Assembly: GCF_048323695.1 (NCBI RefSeq)
Contig: NZ_JBLWFT010000001.1
Span: 1 to 64,000, forward strand
DNA from: Aquisalimonas sp007126095
GTDB taxonomy: Bacteria > Pseudomonadota > Gammaproteobacteria > Nitrococcales > Aquisalimonadaceae
Direction of reading: 5' to 3'
DNA length: 64,000 bases
Below are positions 1 to 8,756 of this stretch, piece after piece. The first letter of the stretch is position 1, and every line of letters starts with the position of its first letter. Made by a program: the position numbers and the translations under genes. The notes under the pieces are model-generated. The model was not told the origin of the DNA and did no database searches. It saw nothing but the letters and a program-made list of their open reading frames with translations.

Positions 1-120
1 CAGGTCAAAGAGAGGGCCGGGGGCTGAATCTACGTCACAGAGTCAACGCTCTTCGGGTGGACTCGAGCTCACCCGGCCCTTGTGTGGTCGTCCTCTTCCA
101 CACAACCGATAAGATACAAG

Positions 121-140
121 GGTGGACGTTCACGTCCACC
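121..140 (+). repeat. REP-like hairpin, G-type, degenerate head
   Basis: 8-bp perfect stem GGTGGACG/CGTCCACC around a TTCA loop. It belongs to the dispersed family described below, but the usual CGTAG head is replaced by ACAAG. It lies downstream of the PIN toxin gene. Positions 1-120 hold nothing else I recognise beyond a possible 9-bp inverted repeat (13-21 with 72-80). Confidence 0.75.
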
Positions 141-160
141 ACAGGTTGTGTCGGTACTAC

Positions 161-182
161 GGAGGAGCGGCTTCAGCCGCGA
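161..182 (+). repeat. Single hairpin of a second REP-like type
   Basis: GGAGGAGCGGCTTCAGCCGC forms a GCGGC/GCCGC stem with a TTCA loop at 167-180. From memory this resembles the GTAGGAGCGG-type REP elements of Pseudomonas and Xanthomonas. It overlaps the stop codon of the PIN gene. I saw only this copy. Confidence 0.4.
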
Positions 183-589
183 TCGGTTCCGTCGAGCAGG
201 TACTCTTCGGGCGTGAAGGCGGGCACTGGCGAGCCGGAGAAATCCCGTACGTTCCGTGTGACGATCGCTTCGCATTGCACCGTCTTCGCCGCAGCAGCGA
301 CAACGGCGTCCTCGAAATCCTCCCATGCAAGCGACCGTGCGCGAATCTGTTCTGTGCGGCCCACCGAGGCGACGTCGAAACGCGCCAGTATCCAGTCGAC
401 GACCTGGGATGCCGTTGTCTGGTTCTGATACCGCTGGACAAGGAAGTGAATCGTGGTAATTGCGTGTGCGGGAAGAGCCGCCAGAGTGCGCTTCCGGACG
501 ACCCGGTCAATCACGGCTGCCGATGCCCGGTAGTGAGGTTCCCGCTGCTGGATGACGTCCAGAATGACGTTGGTATCGATCAGTATCAT
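173..589 (-). CDS. PIN-domain ribonuclease toxin (VapC-like)
   Basis: Predicted 138-residue PIN-domain toxin, a family of Mg-dependent RNases that usually cut tRNA or rRNA. The N-terminus LIDTNVILD carries the first catalytic Asp, DFEDAVVAAAA near residue 96 the central acidic pair, and TRNVRDF the distal Asp. The second acidic position reads TTIHF, as in some PIN subfamilies. Its ATG overlaps the stop of the upstream small gene by 4 nt (ATGA), so the two are translationally coupled in antitoxin-toxin order. Family assignment is secure; the target is unknown. Confidence 0.85.
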   Translation of the reverse strand: MILIDTNVILDVIQQREPHYRASAAVIDRVVRKRTLAALPAHAITTIHFLVQRYQNQTTASQVVDWILARFDVASVGRTEQIRARSLAWEDFEDAVVAAAAKTVQCEAIVTRNVRDFSGSPVPAFTPEEYLLDGTDRG

Positions 590-828
590 CGATGCTTACG
601 GTCCAGGTGATCGCGATGCGCTGCCTCGGCGTCTACATCTGGGGGGACGAGGCCGGTGATGAACTCCAGCTCCGGGGAGGGTGCGCTTTCTTCCAGCGCC
701 CGCATACGGCGTAGATAGCGATCAATCACCTCGGTGACTGTCAGCCCGTGGGCCTTGGCGTACGTCTTCGCGAACTCGACGTCCCGCCGTGGCAAGCGAA
801 CGGTCAATTTGGTGGTCTCGTTGTCCAT
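586..828 (-). CDS. Putative antitoxin of the PIN toxin (DUF6364-like)
   Basis: An 80-residue protein starting MDNETTKLTVRLP, a beta strand followed by a helix-turn-helix-like segment (residues 14-45), as in ribbon-helix-helix or DUF6364 antitoxins. The acidic tail (residues 47-80) would be the toxin-binding part. I chose the ATG at 828 because GAGGG stands about 7 nt before it; an upstream extension to 897 has no ribosome site. It should neutralise the coupled PIN toxin and autoregulate the pair, but I found no clear operator. Confidence 0.7.
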   Translation of the reverse strand: MDNETTKLTVRLPRRDVEFAKTYAKAHGLTVTEVIDRYLRRMRALEESAPSPELEFITGLVPPDVDAEAAHRDHLDRKHR

Positions 829-978
829 GGCAGCCCTCGTTAATACGGCTAATTGAGTGAAAATGTACGGCATCAGCGGTATTGGATCGACCACCACGAC
901 GCTTTGCGATACAGGTCCGACTCCCTCCGCCGATAACCGTTACGTTAACGCCTTTCAGGGTCCTCTCGGAGTAACGGT

Positions 979-1572
979 ATGCATCTGGCCATCGTGGTAA
1001 CTATCTATAGTGCTTCGCTGCCACTATGGCTATTGGTGTGGTGGGCCGTGGACGGCTATGCGCTGTTCCGGCGCGCTCCGCTGTTGTGGCTGCCGTTCGG
1101 ATTCGGTGTGTTCTATCTGGTGGGCAATCTGGTCATGGTGCTGGTGTTTGGCGCAGATACCGGATCGGCGGAATACGAGGAAAGTCGGTTCCAGTTCATC
1201 GGTGAGCGGGCAATGATTGCGGTGCAGGCGACGGCGTCGGTGCTGATTGTCGCCACCTTGGTCTACGGGCTAACCATCCGCAAAGTGCCGGTGGATTTCA
1301 TTCGCTTCATGGTTTATTCGTTCGTGGCACTGCTTGGCCTGATGGCACCGATCATCTGGATACCGGAGGGGTCGGCCACGGGCCTGTTCACGCTGCGGCA
1401 CTTCCAGACCGTGGCGCTGACGTTCGGGCTGTTCCTGTGCGTGGGTGGGATCGTGATTCTGCTGCGCGACCTGTTAGCCCATGGCGATGCGCGGATCAGC
1501 TTCGAGGAGCCCTCCGGGTTCGCCACCGGCAGCCCCGCATCCGACCCGGAGCGCGCGCGGCGGGATGAATGA
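979..1572 (+). CDS. Five-helix membrane protein of unknown function
   Basis: 197 residues with about five hydrophobic helices (roughly 5-25, 37-58, 75-97, 108-127 and 141-161) and a polar, acidic C-terminal tail (165-197). GGAG at 968-971 lies 7 nt before the ATG. I recognise no family motif. The gene stands alone between a divergent toxin-antitoxin pair and a convergent hipA, separated from the latter by a REP pair. No function is proposed. Confidence 0.7.
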   Translation: MHLAIVVTIYSASLPLWLLVWWAVDGYALFRRAPLLWLPFGFGVFYLVGNLVMVLVFGADTGSAEYEESRFQFIGERAMIAVQATASVLIVATLVYGLTIRKVPVDFIRFMVYSFVALLGLMAPIIWIPEGSATGLFTLRHFQTVALTFGLFLCVGGIVILLRDLLAHGDARISFEEPSGFATGSPASDPERARRDE

Positions 1573-1606
1573 TTGAATGGGGCGTGCGGACCGGCGCGTG
1601 GGTTTT

Positions 1607-1631
1607 GGTGGACCTGAAGGTCCACCCTACG
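1607..1631 (-). repeat. REP-like hairpin, C-type, reverse orientation
   Basis: Reverse copy of CGTAG plus GGTGGACC/TTCA/GGTCCACC. It faces the forward G-type element at 1671-1695, forming an inverted pair with 39 bp between them. Confidence 0.85.
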
Positions 1632-1670
1632 CCTCCTACGTCTCCCTCCCGCACGGATCATACGCCGAGC

Positions 1671-1695
1671 CGTAGGGTGGACGTTCACGTCCACC
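1671..1695 (+). repeat. REP-like hairpin, G-type, forward
   Basis: CGTAG head followed by the GGTGGACG/CGTCCACC stem with a TTCA loop. It ends 1 bp from the stop codon of hipA and is the right half of an inverted pair with 1607-1631. Confidence 0.85.
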
Positions 1696-1696
1696 A

Positions 1697-2932
1697 TCAT
1701 GCCTGCGCCAGGTCCAGGCGAAAGCACGTTTCCATTGTGAGTATGTCGGTGCGGGAAAATCCCAGCGCGCGCGCCCTGGATTCCCAGCCGCTGACGGTTT
1801 CCGCGACGGTGTCGATGATTGCGTCTGCGGCGCGCGCGGTGAGGGCGTAGTACTCACTGGTTTGGCGCAAGGCATGAAGGCTCGGCGCCGTGCTGATCTC
1901 GTCGAGTGCCAGGGCGTGCTCCGGTGCGTCCGGGTTCGGGTTGACGTCGAATGCAGGAGCAAGCGCGAGACCGTTAGGGGTAACCAGGAATCCGTGGTTG
2001 CGCAGATGGTCGTCGGTGTTGCTGATGAGCACGTTGAATGCGGCTCTGCGAAAGAGTTCATGCAGGTCGGATTCGATGCGCTGAGGCGCACCCTGTGTCT
2101 GGATAATTTGTGCGATTTCCGCATATGACGCGGGTTCTGGATCGTTATCTTGCCGCTCCAGCAGCGTCATTGCCGATGCATAGGGGATTCGCTCGGCGGC
2201 GTTGCGATCAAACCGCTCAACGCAAAACGTACGAAAGCGGTGCCCGGGGACGTCCTGCAGGGTCGCGTGCGGTACGGTGATGCCGGCCGTCACCGCGAGT
2301 TCGTGTGCGAGATATTCCCAGCCGCCCATGTCTGCTGCATCGGATTTTGAGGGGAACTTGGCGATCCAGTAGGCGCCGTTGTCTGCCCGGAAGTTGGCTT
2401 TCGGGCGAGCGCCGCCCAGTGAAGCGCCCGGTGCGACCAGGACCGCGAGCCAGCGCCGGAGCGCGTCGAGATCGTCTACCGAGTCGTCAGACGCTGCGTA
2501 GGCGATGCTGGCCAATTCTCTGAGTTCAGTGATCGGCGGCACTGGTAGAGGGTCGTTGGCGACGAACTGGTGGCCATCAGACAGGCGCAGGGCACCCTGA
2601 CGGGTTTCGTCCTGCACGCTTGCGAGAATATCCAGCTCACTGAGTCGCCGTGGTTTCCGCCCCTCATCACGCGCCCGTAGCGCTTCCCGGCGTTTGATGA
2701 GTGTGCGGCCCCAGCGGTCCGGTGCCATGTCCTCGAACACGCCAAAGGTTTGGCGTCGTCCGCGGGGGTACTGCATCCCATCGACGAGCGGGAGCTGTGG
2801 GTCGATGGGGAATGCGTCATGCTGGGCGAGGTGCTCGGGCGAGTACGCGAAGCCGAGCCTGCCCCGTGTTTCGCGCAGCGTGCCGACGCGTGCCGCGTTG
2901 AGGACGACGTCCAGTTGATCGGCTTCGCTCAT
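1697..2932 (-). CDS. hipA: HipA-family Ser/Thr kinase toxin
   Basis: 411 residues, a normal HipA length. Kinases of this family phosphorylate a translation component (GltX in E. coli) and induce dormancy. Visible features: an N-terminal subdomain (about 10-115), the glycine-rich loop GASLGGARPK at 169-178, the catalytic loop NTDDHLRNHG at 305-314 and the metal-binding DVNP at 329-332, replacing DFG. All key residues are present, so the kinase looks active. Its ATG overlaps the stop of the hipB-like gene by 4 nt. The substrate cannot be read from sequence. Confidence 0.93.
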   Translation of the reverse strand: MSEADQLDVVLNAARVGTLRETRGRLGFAYSPEHLAQHDAFPIDPQLPLVDGMQYPRGRRQTFGVFEDMAPDRWGRTLIKRREALRARDEGRKPRRLSELDILASVQDETRQGALRLSDGHQFVANDPLPVPPITELRELASIAYAASDDSVDDLDALRRWLAVLVAPGASLGGARPKANFRADNGAYWIAKFPSKSDAADMGGWEYLAHELAVTAGITVPHATLQDVPGHRFRTFCVERFDRNAAERIPYASAMTLLERQDNDPEPASYAEIAQIIQTQGAPQRIESDLHELFRRAAFNVLISNTDDHLRNHGFLVTPNGLALAPAFDVNPNPDAPEHALALDEISTAPSLHALRQTSEYYALTARAADAIIDTVAETVSGWESRARALGFSRTDILTMETCFRLDLAQA

Positions 2933-3249
2933 GATGACCGCCCCCTGGATTTCATGCCCGCGTCCTGAAGGTCTCGTCCGAGCCTGTCATCGGACGCGAT
3001 CAGATCGAGGTCACCTTCAAGGCCGTAAACCGCGAGGATGCGCAGGTACACACCCATGCTAATCGCGGCGCTGCCTTTTTCCGCACGGTAGAGCGTAGTG
3101 CGCGAGATTCTTGCGCGGGCCGCGACGAGTTCCGTCGAGAAACGACGCCGTTGCCGTGCCAGACGTAGTCGCTCGCCCAGACGCTCAAGGATGCGTTGGT
3201 CCGACGGAAACATGACTGGTGGTTTGCTTGGCATGGGATGGTTGCCCAT
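2929..3249 (-). CDS. hipB: HipB-like XRE-family antitoxin
   Basis: 106 residues with one Cro/C1-type helix-turn-helix (about 24-80; ISRTTLYRAEKGS is the recognition region). It should bind HipA and repress the operon. The start could be the ATG at 3249 or one at 3234. The promoter -10 at 3264-3269 would put the transcription start close to 3257, so the leader is under 10 nt and no Shine-Dalgarno is visible; translation may be near-leaderless. A long inverted repeat covers the promoter. Confidence 0.88.
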   Translation of the reverse strand: MGNHPMPSKPPVMFPSDQRILERLGERLRLARQRRRFSTELVAARARISRTTLYRAEKGSAAISMGVYLRILAVYGLEGDLDLIASDDRLGRDLQDAGMKSRGRSS

Positions 3250-3255
3250 TGAATG

Positions 3256-3304
3256 TGTTTCGCATAATAAACATTAGGTTGTTTTTTGTCTATTATGAGA
3301 AACA
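3256..3304 (-). promoter_or_regulatory. hipBA promoter with inverted-repeat operator
   Basis: On the minus strand TAGACA (3287-3292) and TATTAT (3264-3269) are 17 nt apart. Inverted repeat arms TGTTTCGCATAATA (3256-3269) and TATTATGAGAAACA (3291-3304) match at 13 of 14 positions and cover both hexamers, as expected for autorepression by HipB. Confidence 0.75.
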
Positions 3305-3357
3305 TTCGTGTCTGCAAGGGTTAGGCGTGATTGGGGGTTAAGGGGCGTCCAAGGAAC

Positions 3358-4557
3358 TCAGAGCGTACGCCCGGTGACTGCCTCGCAGACGTGCGTATAC
3401 CCGATGCGCTCCTGCTCGAGACGGATTCGCTCGCCGATTGTGTTTTCCCGCAGGGCGGTGAACAGGGTGTGTTCCTCCGGCGTGAGGTGAAGGAGCTCCC
3501 CGGTGAATCGTTGATGGGTGGCTTCCTCGCCCCAGAGTCCGTGGTGGGTGTCGAGGGTCTCCCGGTCCATGAGCAGGGAGCGGGTGTGCGTTACGTGCTG
3601 GCGCAGGCGGCTGAGCATGGCGAAGCCATGGGTGTCGATATCACCCCAGTAGTGAACGGCAGCCTCGTGGAGCCAGGGAATGTCCGCGAGCCGATCCAGA
3701 CCGTAGCCCAGGCCGAAAATCACCAGGCCGCCGGGGCAATCGGGAAAGGCGAGGCCGTTGATCTCGTTTTCCGTGATGAAGACGTGCCGGACCGGCGGCC
3801 GCCAGGCCGCCAGCTCCTCCACGGGGACGGTGAGGTCGCTGAACGGCCCGACGTTCAGTGCCGCATCCAGCGCCCGGAAGCGCACCAGAACGGGCTTGTC
3901 GCGCAGGCCGTACCGCTGCTCGAACCGTGCCGCGCCGGTGGCCGTCGCGTCGATGGCCGCCTCCGGCAGTACCTGATCCAGCAGTTCGCCCAGGAGCTTG
4001 CGGCGATTGCCGATGAACTTGGTGTCCACACCGGGGATGTCGAGCTGGCGGAGGTAGACGCCCGGGCGTGGATGGGCGGTGAAGTGGTCCAGGATGGCGA
4101 GGATGCCCGGCCACTCGTCGGCGCGCTCCAGCGCAGTCAGTGGTCGGCGCGCGAGCCAGTCCTTCAGTGCGGGGTGTCGCCGGAGCGTCTCGCGGGCGAG
4201 TTCCTGGAACCGCGCTAGCTCCCGGGTGCGGCCGATCAGCCGCAGGCCGTCGGCCTCGGTGGGCACGGTGATGCCAGCGGGCAGGTCGTTGCTGCCGTGC
4301 ACGCGGTGGTTCACGCGCTCCCAGGTGATGTCGTAGCCAAGTCCCCGTTGCTCGCGGCTGCCGTCGCGCAGGGTGCGCACCCAGTCGCGGACCTCCATGA
4401 AGCGATCAGCAATGTCCTTGGCACCGGGGCGCTTCAGGCGGAGTTCCCGCGGGAATAGCGGCTCGCCGGTGACGTGAGAGGCCAGCCAGTCGCCCTTGTC
4501 CCACAGCCGCTGGAGTTGTTGGCGGATGGCGTCAGGTGTCGTCCAGGATGGCTGCAT
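3358..4557 (-). CDS. jetD: Wadjet subunit JetD (DUF3322-DUF2220, TOPRIM nuclease)
   Basis: 399 residues: an N-terminal DUF3322 arm (about 1-190) and a C-terminal DUF2220 TOPRIM-like domain. ITENEING at 261-268 gives the TOPRIM glutamate, and WGDIDTHG at 304-311 the DxD. JetD is the nuclease of the Wadjet anti-plasmid complex and cuts closed circular DNA after loop extrusion by JetABC. It begins 3 nt after the stop of the vapC gene that separates it from jetC, so it is probably still read from the jetABC transcript. Catalytic residues look intact. Confidence 0.93.
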   Translation of the reverse strand: MQPSWTTPDAIRQQLQRLWDKGDWLASHVTGEPLFPRELRLKRPGAKDIADRFMEVRDWVRTLRDGSREQRGLGYDITWERVNHRVHGSNDLPAGITVPTEADGLRLIGRTRELARFQELARETLRRHPALKDWLARRPLTALERADEWPGILAILDHFTAHPRPGVYLRQLDIPGVDTKFIGNRRKLLGELLDQVLPEAAIDATATGAARFEQRYGLRDKPVLVRFRALDAALNVGPFSDLTVPVEELAAWRPPVRHVFITENEINGLAFPDCPGGLVIFGLGYGLDRLADIPWLHEAAVHYWGDIDTHGFAMLSRLRQHVTHTRSLLMDRETLDTHHGLWGEEATHQRFTGELLHLTPEEHTLFTALRENTIGERIRLEQERIGYTHVCEAVTGRTL

Positions 4558-4560
4558 GGC

Positions 4561-4929
4561 TCAGAGCGTGTAAGGAATACGAATGCCTGGATGCGTTGCC
4601 TCGAAGTCCTTGGTGTTGCGCGTCACCAGCAAGGCATTCTGTGTTTCCGCGCTCGCCTGAATGATGGCATCGGGGAGGCGGATGCGGTTCTGCTGTTGTC
4701 GAAGGGTGATGGCCTTTTCAGCGATGCTGCCGTCGAGCTCGATGACCTGGAACCCGGCGAGGAAACCACGAATCACGTGTTCCTCGTTTTCATCCTTGGC
4801 GCCGACGAGCACTTCCATCCAAGTGACAATACTGATGGCACGGCTCTGGTGACGCCCGAGTTCGATGCGCGCTTCGTCGATGCCGTTGAGGTAATCAATG
4901 AGTATATTGGTATCGAATAAAGCCTTCAT
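4561..4929 (-). CDS. vapC: VapC PIN-domain toxin inside the Wadjet operon
   Basis: 122 residues. MKALFDTNILIDYL gives the first catalytic Asp, TWMEVLVG the conserved Glu (about 43), LPDAIIQASA the third acidic residue and TRNTKDF the last. I chose the ATG at 4929 because it overlaps the antitoxin stop as ATGA; a start at 4938 is possible but lacks this coupling. It is an RNase toxin. Its place between jetC and jetD, in the same direction and 3 nt from jetD, is unusual and may stabilise the locus by addiction. Confidence 0.9.
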   Translation of the reverse strand: MKALFDTNILIDYLNGIDEARIELGRHQSRAISIVTWMEVLVGAKDENEEHVIRGFLAGFQVIELDGSIAEKAITLRQQQNRIRLPDAIIQASAETQNALLVTRNTKDFEATHPGIRIPYTL

Positions 4930-5147
4930 CGTTCCCACTCGTCCCTGAGTGCGTCTTGATACGCCAGCCCATCTGCCCGGTCGCTCCAGATACCAAACGC
5001 CGTGGTGTCGATGGGCCCCTTTGATTGTGCCTCGAGGTAGGACCGAACGGCGCGGCGAATGGCCTCGGCCTGGGATATGCGCTCACGCTTGGCCATGGCC
5101 TTGATTGCTCCGAGATCTTTGTCCGGAATATCGATAACCGTTCGCAT
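4926..5147 (-). CDS. vapB: VapB ribbon-helix-helix antitoxin
   Basis: 73 residues. MRTVIDIPDKDLGAIKAMAK and ISQAEAIRRAVRSYL form a classic ribbon-helix-helix (residues 1-42), followed by a C-terminal toxin-binding tail. AGGG precedes the ATG by about 9 nt. A perfect 27-bp dyad lies 13 bp upstream and is the likely operator. The gene is the first of the vapBC pair and sits 131 bp downstream of the jetC stop. Confidence 0.88.
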   Translation of the reverse strand: MRTVIDIPDKDLGAIKAMAKRERISQAEAIRRAVRSYLEAQSKGPIDTTAFGIWSDRADGLAYQDALRDEWER

Positions 5148-5160
5148 AGCTTCGCCCTAC

Positions 5161-5187
5161 ACATGATGTCAGATGATGACATCATGT
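5161..5187. promoter_or_regulatory. Perfect dyad upstream of vapB (operator)
   Basis: ACATGATGTCA (5161-5171) and TGACATCATGT (5177-5187) are perfect inverted repeats with a 5-nt centre, 13 bp before the vapB start. Ribbon-helix-helix antitoxins typically bind such sites. Confidence 0.8.
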
Positions 5188-5224
5188 GTTAGGCGCCTGT
5201 GCAAGTAAAGCCGGCACAGGCACC

Positions 5225-5249
5225 CGTAGGGTGGACCTTCAGGTCCACC
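5225..5249 (+). repeat. REP-like hairpin, C-type, forward
   Basis: CGTAG head plus the GGTGGACC/TTCA/GGTCCACC hairpin, between vapB and the jetC stop. A REP here marks the boundary of the inserted toxin-antitoxin module on the jetC side. Confidence 0.85.
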
Positions 5250-5278
5250 GCGCCGAGGGTAACTCCGGCCACCCTGGT

Positions 5279-8200
5279 TTACGTGTTACCTGCGAGCCGA
5301 CGCCAGGCGTCTTTCTCCGCGTGATATTCCTCGATGGTGAGATTGCGCAGCAGCGATTCACTGTTGTCGTTGCTGTGCACGAAGCCGACGCTTGCCACAA
5401 ACGGCTCGATGATGTGGATCTTCTGCAGTGGGGTGACGATGAGGAGCTGGAGGTTGAGCCGCTTGAACAGCTCCAGTCCGTAGCGGGCGGAGTCGTCGGA
5501 GCCGCGGCCGAAGGCTTCGTCGATGACCACGAAGCGAAACGAACGTGAACGCTCTTCCCCCCACTCCAGGCCAAACTGGTAGGCGAGGCTGGCGGCGAGG
5601 ACGGTGTAGGCGAGCTTCTCCTTCTGCCCGCCGGACTTGCCGCCGGAGTCGGCGTAGTGTTCGTATTCGCTGTCGTCCTCGCGCCAGCGCTCGGAAGCGG
5701 AGAAGGCGAACCAGTTGCGCACGTCGGTAACCTTGCGCGTCCAGCGCTGGTCGGCATCGGTGGTGCCTTCACGACCGCGGAAGCGCTCGATGATGGCTTT
5801 CACCTGCAGGAACTTCGCCTCGGAGTACTGTTCGTCATCGGAGCCGGTGATGGCGCCCTCCGTGCAGGCGCGGAGCTCCTGCTGGAAATCGCGGATGTCG
5901 GCGTCGGTGGCCGGCTCGGCCAGCAGTTTGATGTAGCGGCCGCGGTTGTACTCGATCTCGTGCAGGGAGCGGTTGATGGTGTCGATGCGCTCGCGGATCG
6001 CCTGGCGCTGGCGGTGCAGCTCGCTCTGAAAAGCGGCCACCTCGCGGATGGTGTTCTCGTTCAGCAGGTCCTTGAAGCGCGCTTCGAAGCGGGGCAGGTC
6101 GTCGCCCTGGAGCTGCTCCAGCATGGCCCGGTAGTCGCCGGCGGCGTCCACGCTCACGTCCACCTCGCGGGTCTCCAGCGGCCAGGCGTTCTGGAAGCCG
6201 CGCATGGCGTCGATGATGCGATCACGCAGGGTCTTGAGGCGTGACTCGCGGGTGTCAATGCGCTTCTGCAACCACTCGCGCATCTCCCGCTCGCGGTTGT
6301 CGCAGGACTCCACGGTGAGGGTGTGCTCGCCCAGAGCCTCGTAGCGCATCGCCGCGAGCTTCGGGAAGTAGTGGGACTGGGCGTCCTCCGGGGTGGCGGC
6401 GAGCAGGGTGTTGCACTCGGTGCGCTGCTGCTCGGCTTCCTCGCGCCGGTGCTCGGCCTTGCTGTGCTCGCGGTTAGCCTCGGTAATGGCTTCGTCGGTA
6501 GTGGTCTGCTCCTTCTCCAGTTCCGCGAGCTGCTGCTCCAGGGTGCGCAGGATGTCGGACTGTTCCTGGAGGCTGCGGTATTCGGCGTCCAGCCGGTGGA
6601 TCTCCTCGGCCGAGGGCTGCCAGTCGATCTGGCGGAAGTCCGTGTAGTGGGCCAGCGCGTTGATGCGGTCGCGTTGCTCCTGCAGGGAGTCTTCCTCCTG
6701 CTGCAGGGTGGCGATGCGCTCTCCGGCTTCCTGCATGCGTCGGGCCAGGCCCTCGGCCTCGTGCTCCAGGGCGGCGATCTTGGCCTCGTTGCTCCAGCCG
6801 AGCACGAAGCGGGAGCGGTCGTCGATGCGGTGGCGGTCGTCCTTTTCGTGGCGCTCGCCGCCGGCCTTGATCTGCCCGGCCCGGGTCAGGGCGTGGGTCT
6901 CGCGCCGGAACTGCTGCAGGTCGGTGCAGCAGGCATAGTCGAACCGGCGCGCCAGTTCCCGCTCCAGCCAGCCGTAGTAGGCGGACTCCGGCCGGATGGC
7001 CAGCTTGCGCACCAGCGAGTCCGGCCGCAGGTCCGGTGCGGCCGACTGCTTCGGCTCACGCACGCGGAAGTACACCAGGCGCCCGCGCAGGTGGGTGCGC
7101 TCCACCCAGTCGGCCACGTTGCGGTACTGGCTGTCGGGCACCAGCAGCGACAGGCCGAAGTTGTGCAGCACCCGTTCGATGGCGCCTTCCCAGTCGCGTT
7201 CGTCGTCGCGGACTTGGATGAGTTCGCCGACGAAGGGGATGTCGTCGGCGCCCAGCTCCAGGGCCTCGCACAGGCGCTCGCGAATAGTGAGCATGTTGGC
7301 CGGGATGTTGGAGCGGCGCTGGCGCAGGGAGGCCAGCTCGGTGTCGATCTCCTCGTGCTGGGTTTTCAGGGTGCGCAGGTCGACGCTGGCCTCGGTGATG
7401 GCGTTCTGCAGCTCGGTTCGACGGGACTCAGTGCGCTCCAGGGCAGTATCCAGCGCTTGGCGGTTGGCCGCGAAGGTACCGCTGTCGGTGGCGTCTGGCA
7501 GCTCCAGGGCGTGGGCCAGCTCCCGGTAGCGCTCGGCTTGGCGCTGGCGGTCGTCCCGCTCGCCGCGTTTGCGTTCGAGCTCTGCCTTGATGCGCTCGAG
7601 CCGGTCGCCGCCGTTGTCGGCGATGGCCTGCTTGAGTTCATCTCGCCGGGCGCGCTGCTCCCGGCGTTGTTCGTCGAGGCTGTCGATGCGGTGATTCAGC
7701 CGGGCGAGGGTCTGCTGCAGGTTCTCCAGACGCTTGTCCAGCAGTTCGCGCTTGAGGCTGGCGAACCAGGGGCGCAGGGCCTCGCGGCAGCCCTTGAGTG
7801 CGTCGATGTCGGCGGCCACGGTGGCGTGCTCGTCGGTGTCCGCGACCAGCGGCTGCAGGGCCTGGATCTGCGCCTTGGCCTTGAGCACGGCCTCGTGGGC
7901 GCGATTGAGGTCATCGAAATGGTCGATGAGGGCGCGGATGCGTTCGGCCACTGGAAAGGCCTCGAGCATGTGGCTGCGCACGAACTCGGTGAGGTTGCCC
8001 ACGGACTTCATGGACACGGTCTGGTTGAACAGCTCCAGGGCCTGCTCGGAGTCGATGCCGAAGCGCCGACGGAAGGCGCCGCCGTAGGGTGGGAACGTGT
8101 CGAACAGCTCCACGTTGGGCATCTGCCGCAACCGCTTGCGCAGGTTGGCGAGATCGCTGCCGAAGCCGGCGAAGTGCTCGGTGATGGCGAGCGGTTGGTC

Positions 8201-8662
8201 GGCGACCACATAGAAGCGCTCTGGCTGACCCTGCGTGTCCCGGAAATGGAACACCTGGGCCAGAGTGACGTTGAGATCGAAGCCCTCATTGTAGAAGTGC
8301 GCCAGGATCACCGAGTAGCTGTTGTGGTCGCGCAAGGCGACGGAGCGGCTGGCGGCGGAGTCTTCACCGCGTTGGGACTTGTAGTGGCCCAGCACGTACG
8401 AGCGCAGGCTGCGCTCCTTCGCCTCGGCACCGGCGGCCTTGTTGTAGGTGATGCGCTGGGCGGGCACCAGCAGGGTGGTGATGGCGTCCACCAGGGTGGA
8501 TTTACCGGAGCCGATGTCGCCGGTGAGCAGGCTGTTCTCGCCCTCGGGCTGGATGCTCCACACCCGGTCGTGGAACGTGCCCCAGTTGTAGACCTCCATG
8601 CGCTGCAGCCGGAACCCGGTGCGGGCGGTGTCGGTGGCGAAGTCGAGGGATTGGAGTTCCAT
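5279..8662 (-). CDS. jetC: Wadjet subunit JetC (SMC-like ATPase)
   Basis: 1127 residues, SMC/MukB/SbcC-like. Walker A GDIGSGKST is at 48-56, followed by long coiled coils (about 265-480 and 640-900) flanking a hinge region, then the signature SGGKSGGQKEK near 1006-1016 and Walker B VVIDEAF near 1045-1051. JetC dimers with JetA and JetB extrude DNA loops and detect small circular DNA. The start at 8662 places the conserved NWGTF-to-Walker A block at the usual distance. A 94-bp gap separates it from jetB, longer than the jetA/jetB overlap. Confidence 0.95.
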   Translation of the reverse strand: MELQSLDFATDTARTGFRLQRMEVYNWGTFHDRVWSIQPEGENSLLTGDIGSGKSTLVDAITTLLVPAQRITYNKAAGAEAKERSLRSYVLGHYKSQRGEDSAASRSVALRDHNSYSVILAHFYNEGFDLNVTLAQVFHFRDTQGQPERFYVVADQPLAITEHFAGFGSDLANLRKRLRQMPNVELFDTFPPYGGAFRRRFGIDSEQALELFNQTVSMKSVGNLTEFVRSHMLEAFPVAERIRALIDHFDDLNRAHEAVLKAKAQIQALQPLVADTDEHATVAADIDALKGCREALRPWFASLKRELLDKRLENLQQTLARLNHRIDSLDEQRREQRARRDELKQAIADNGGDRLERIKAELERKRGERDDRQRQAERYRELAHALELPDATDSGTFAANRQALDTALERTESRRTELQNAITEASVDLRTLKTQHEEIDTELASLRQRRSNIPANMLTIRERLCEALELGADDIPFVGELIQVRDDERDWEGAIERVLHNFGLSLLVPDSQYRNVADWVERTHLRGRLVYFRVREPKQSAAPDLRPDSLVRKLAIRPESAYYGWLERELARRFDYACCTDLQQFRRETHALTRAGQIKAGGERHEKDDRHRIDDRSRFVLGWSNEAKIAALEHEAEGLARRMQEAGERIATLQQEEDSLQEQRDRINALAHYTDFRQIDWQPSAEEIHRLDAEYRSLQEQSDILRTLEQQLAELEKEQTTTDEAITEANREHSKAEHRREEAEQQRTECNTLLAATPEDAQSHYFPKLAAMRYEALGEHTLTVESCDNREREMREWLQKRIDTRESRLKTLRDRIIDAMRGFQNAWPLETREVDVSVDAAGDYRAMLEQLQGDDLPRFEARFKDLLNENTIREVAAFQSELHRQRQAIRERIDTINRSLHEIEYNRGRYIKLLAEPATDADIRDFQQELRACTEGAITGSDDEQYSEAKFLQVKAIIERFRGREGTTDADQRWTRKVTDVRNWFAFSASERWREDDSEYEHYADSGGKSGGQKEKLAYTVLAASLAYQFGLEWGEERSRSFRFVVIDEAFGRGSDDSARYGLELFKRLNLQLLIVTPLQKIHIIEPFVASVGFVHSNDNSESLLRNLTIEEYHAEKDAWRRLAGNT

Positions 8663-8756
8663 TACGTGTCCCGTTTTACCGCGTGCACCGGGTCTCTGAG
8701 GATGACGGGCGCAGATTGGATGTGGTCAGAGTACAACGGGCCGTGTAGGCCGGTCA

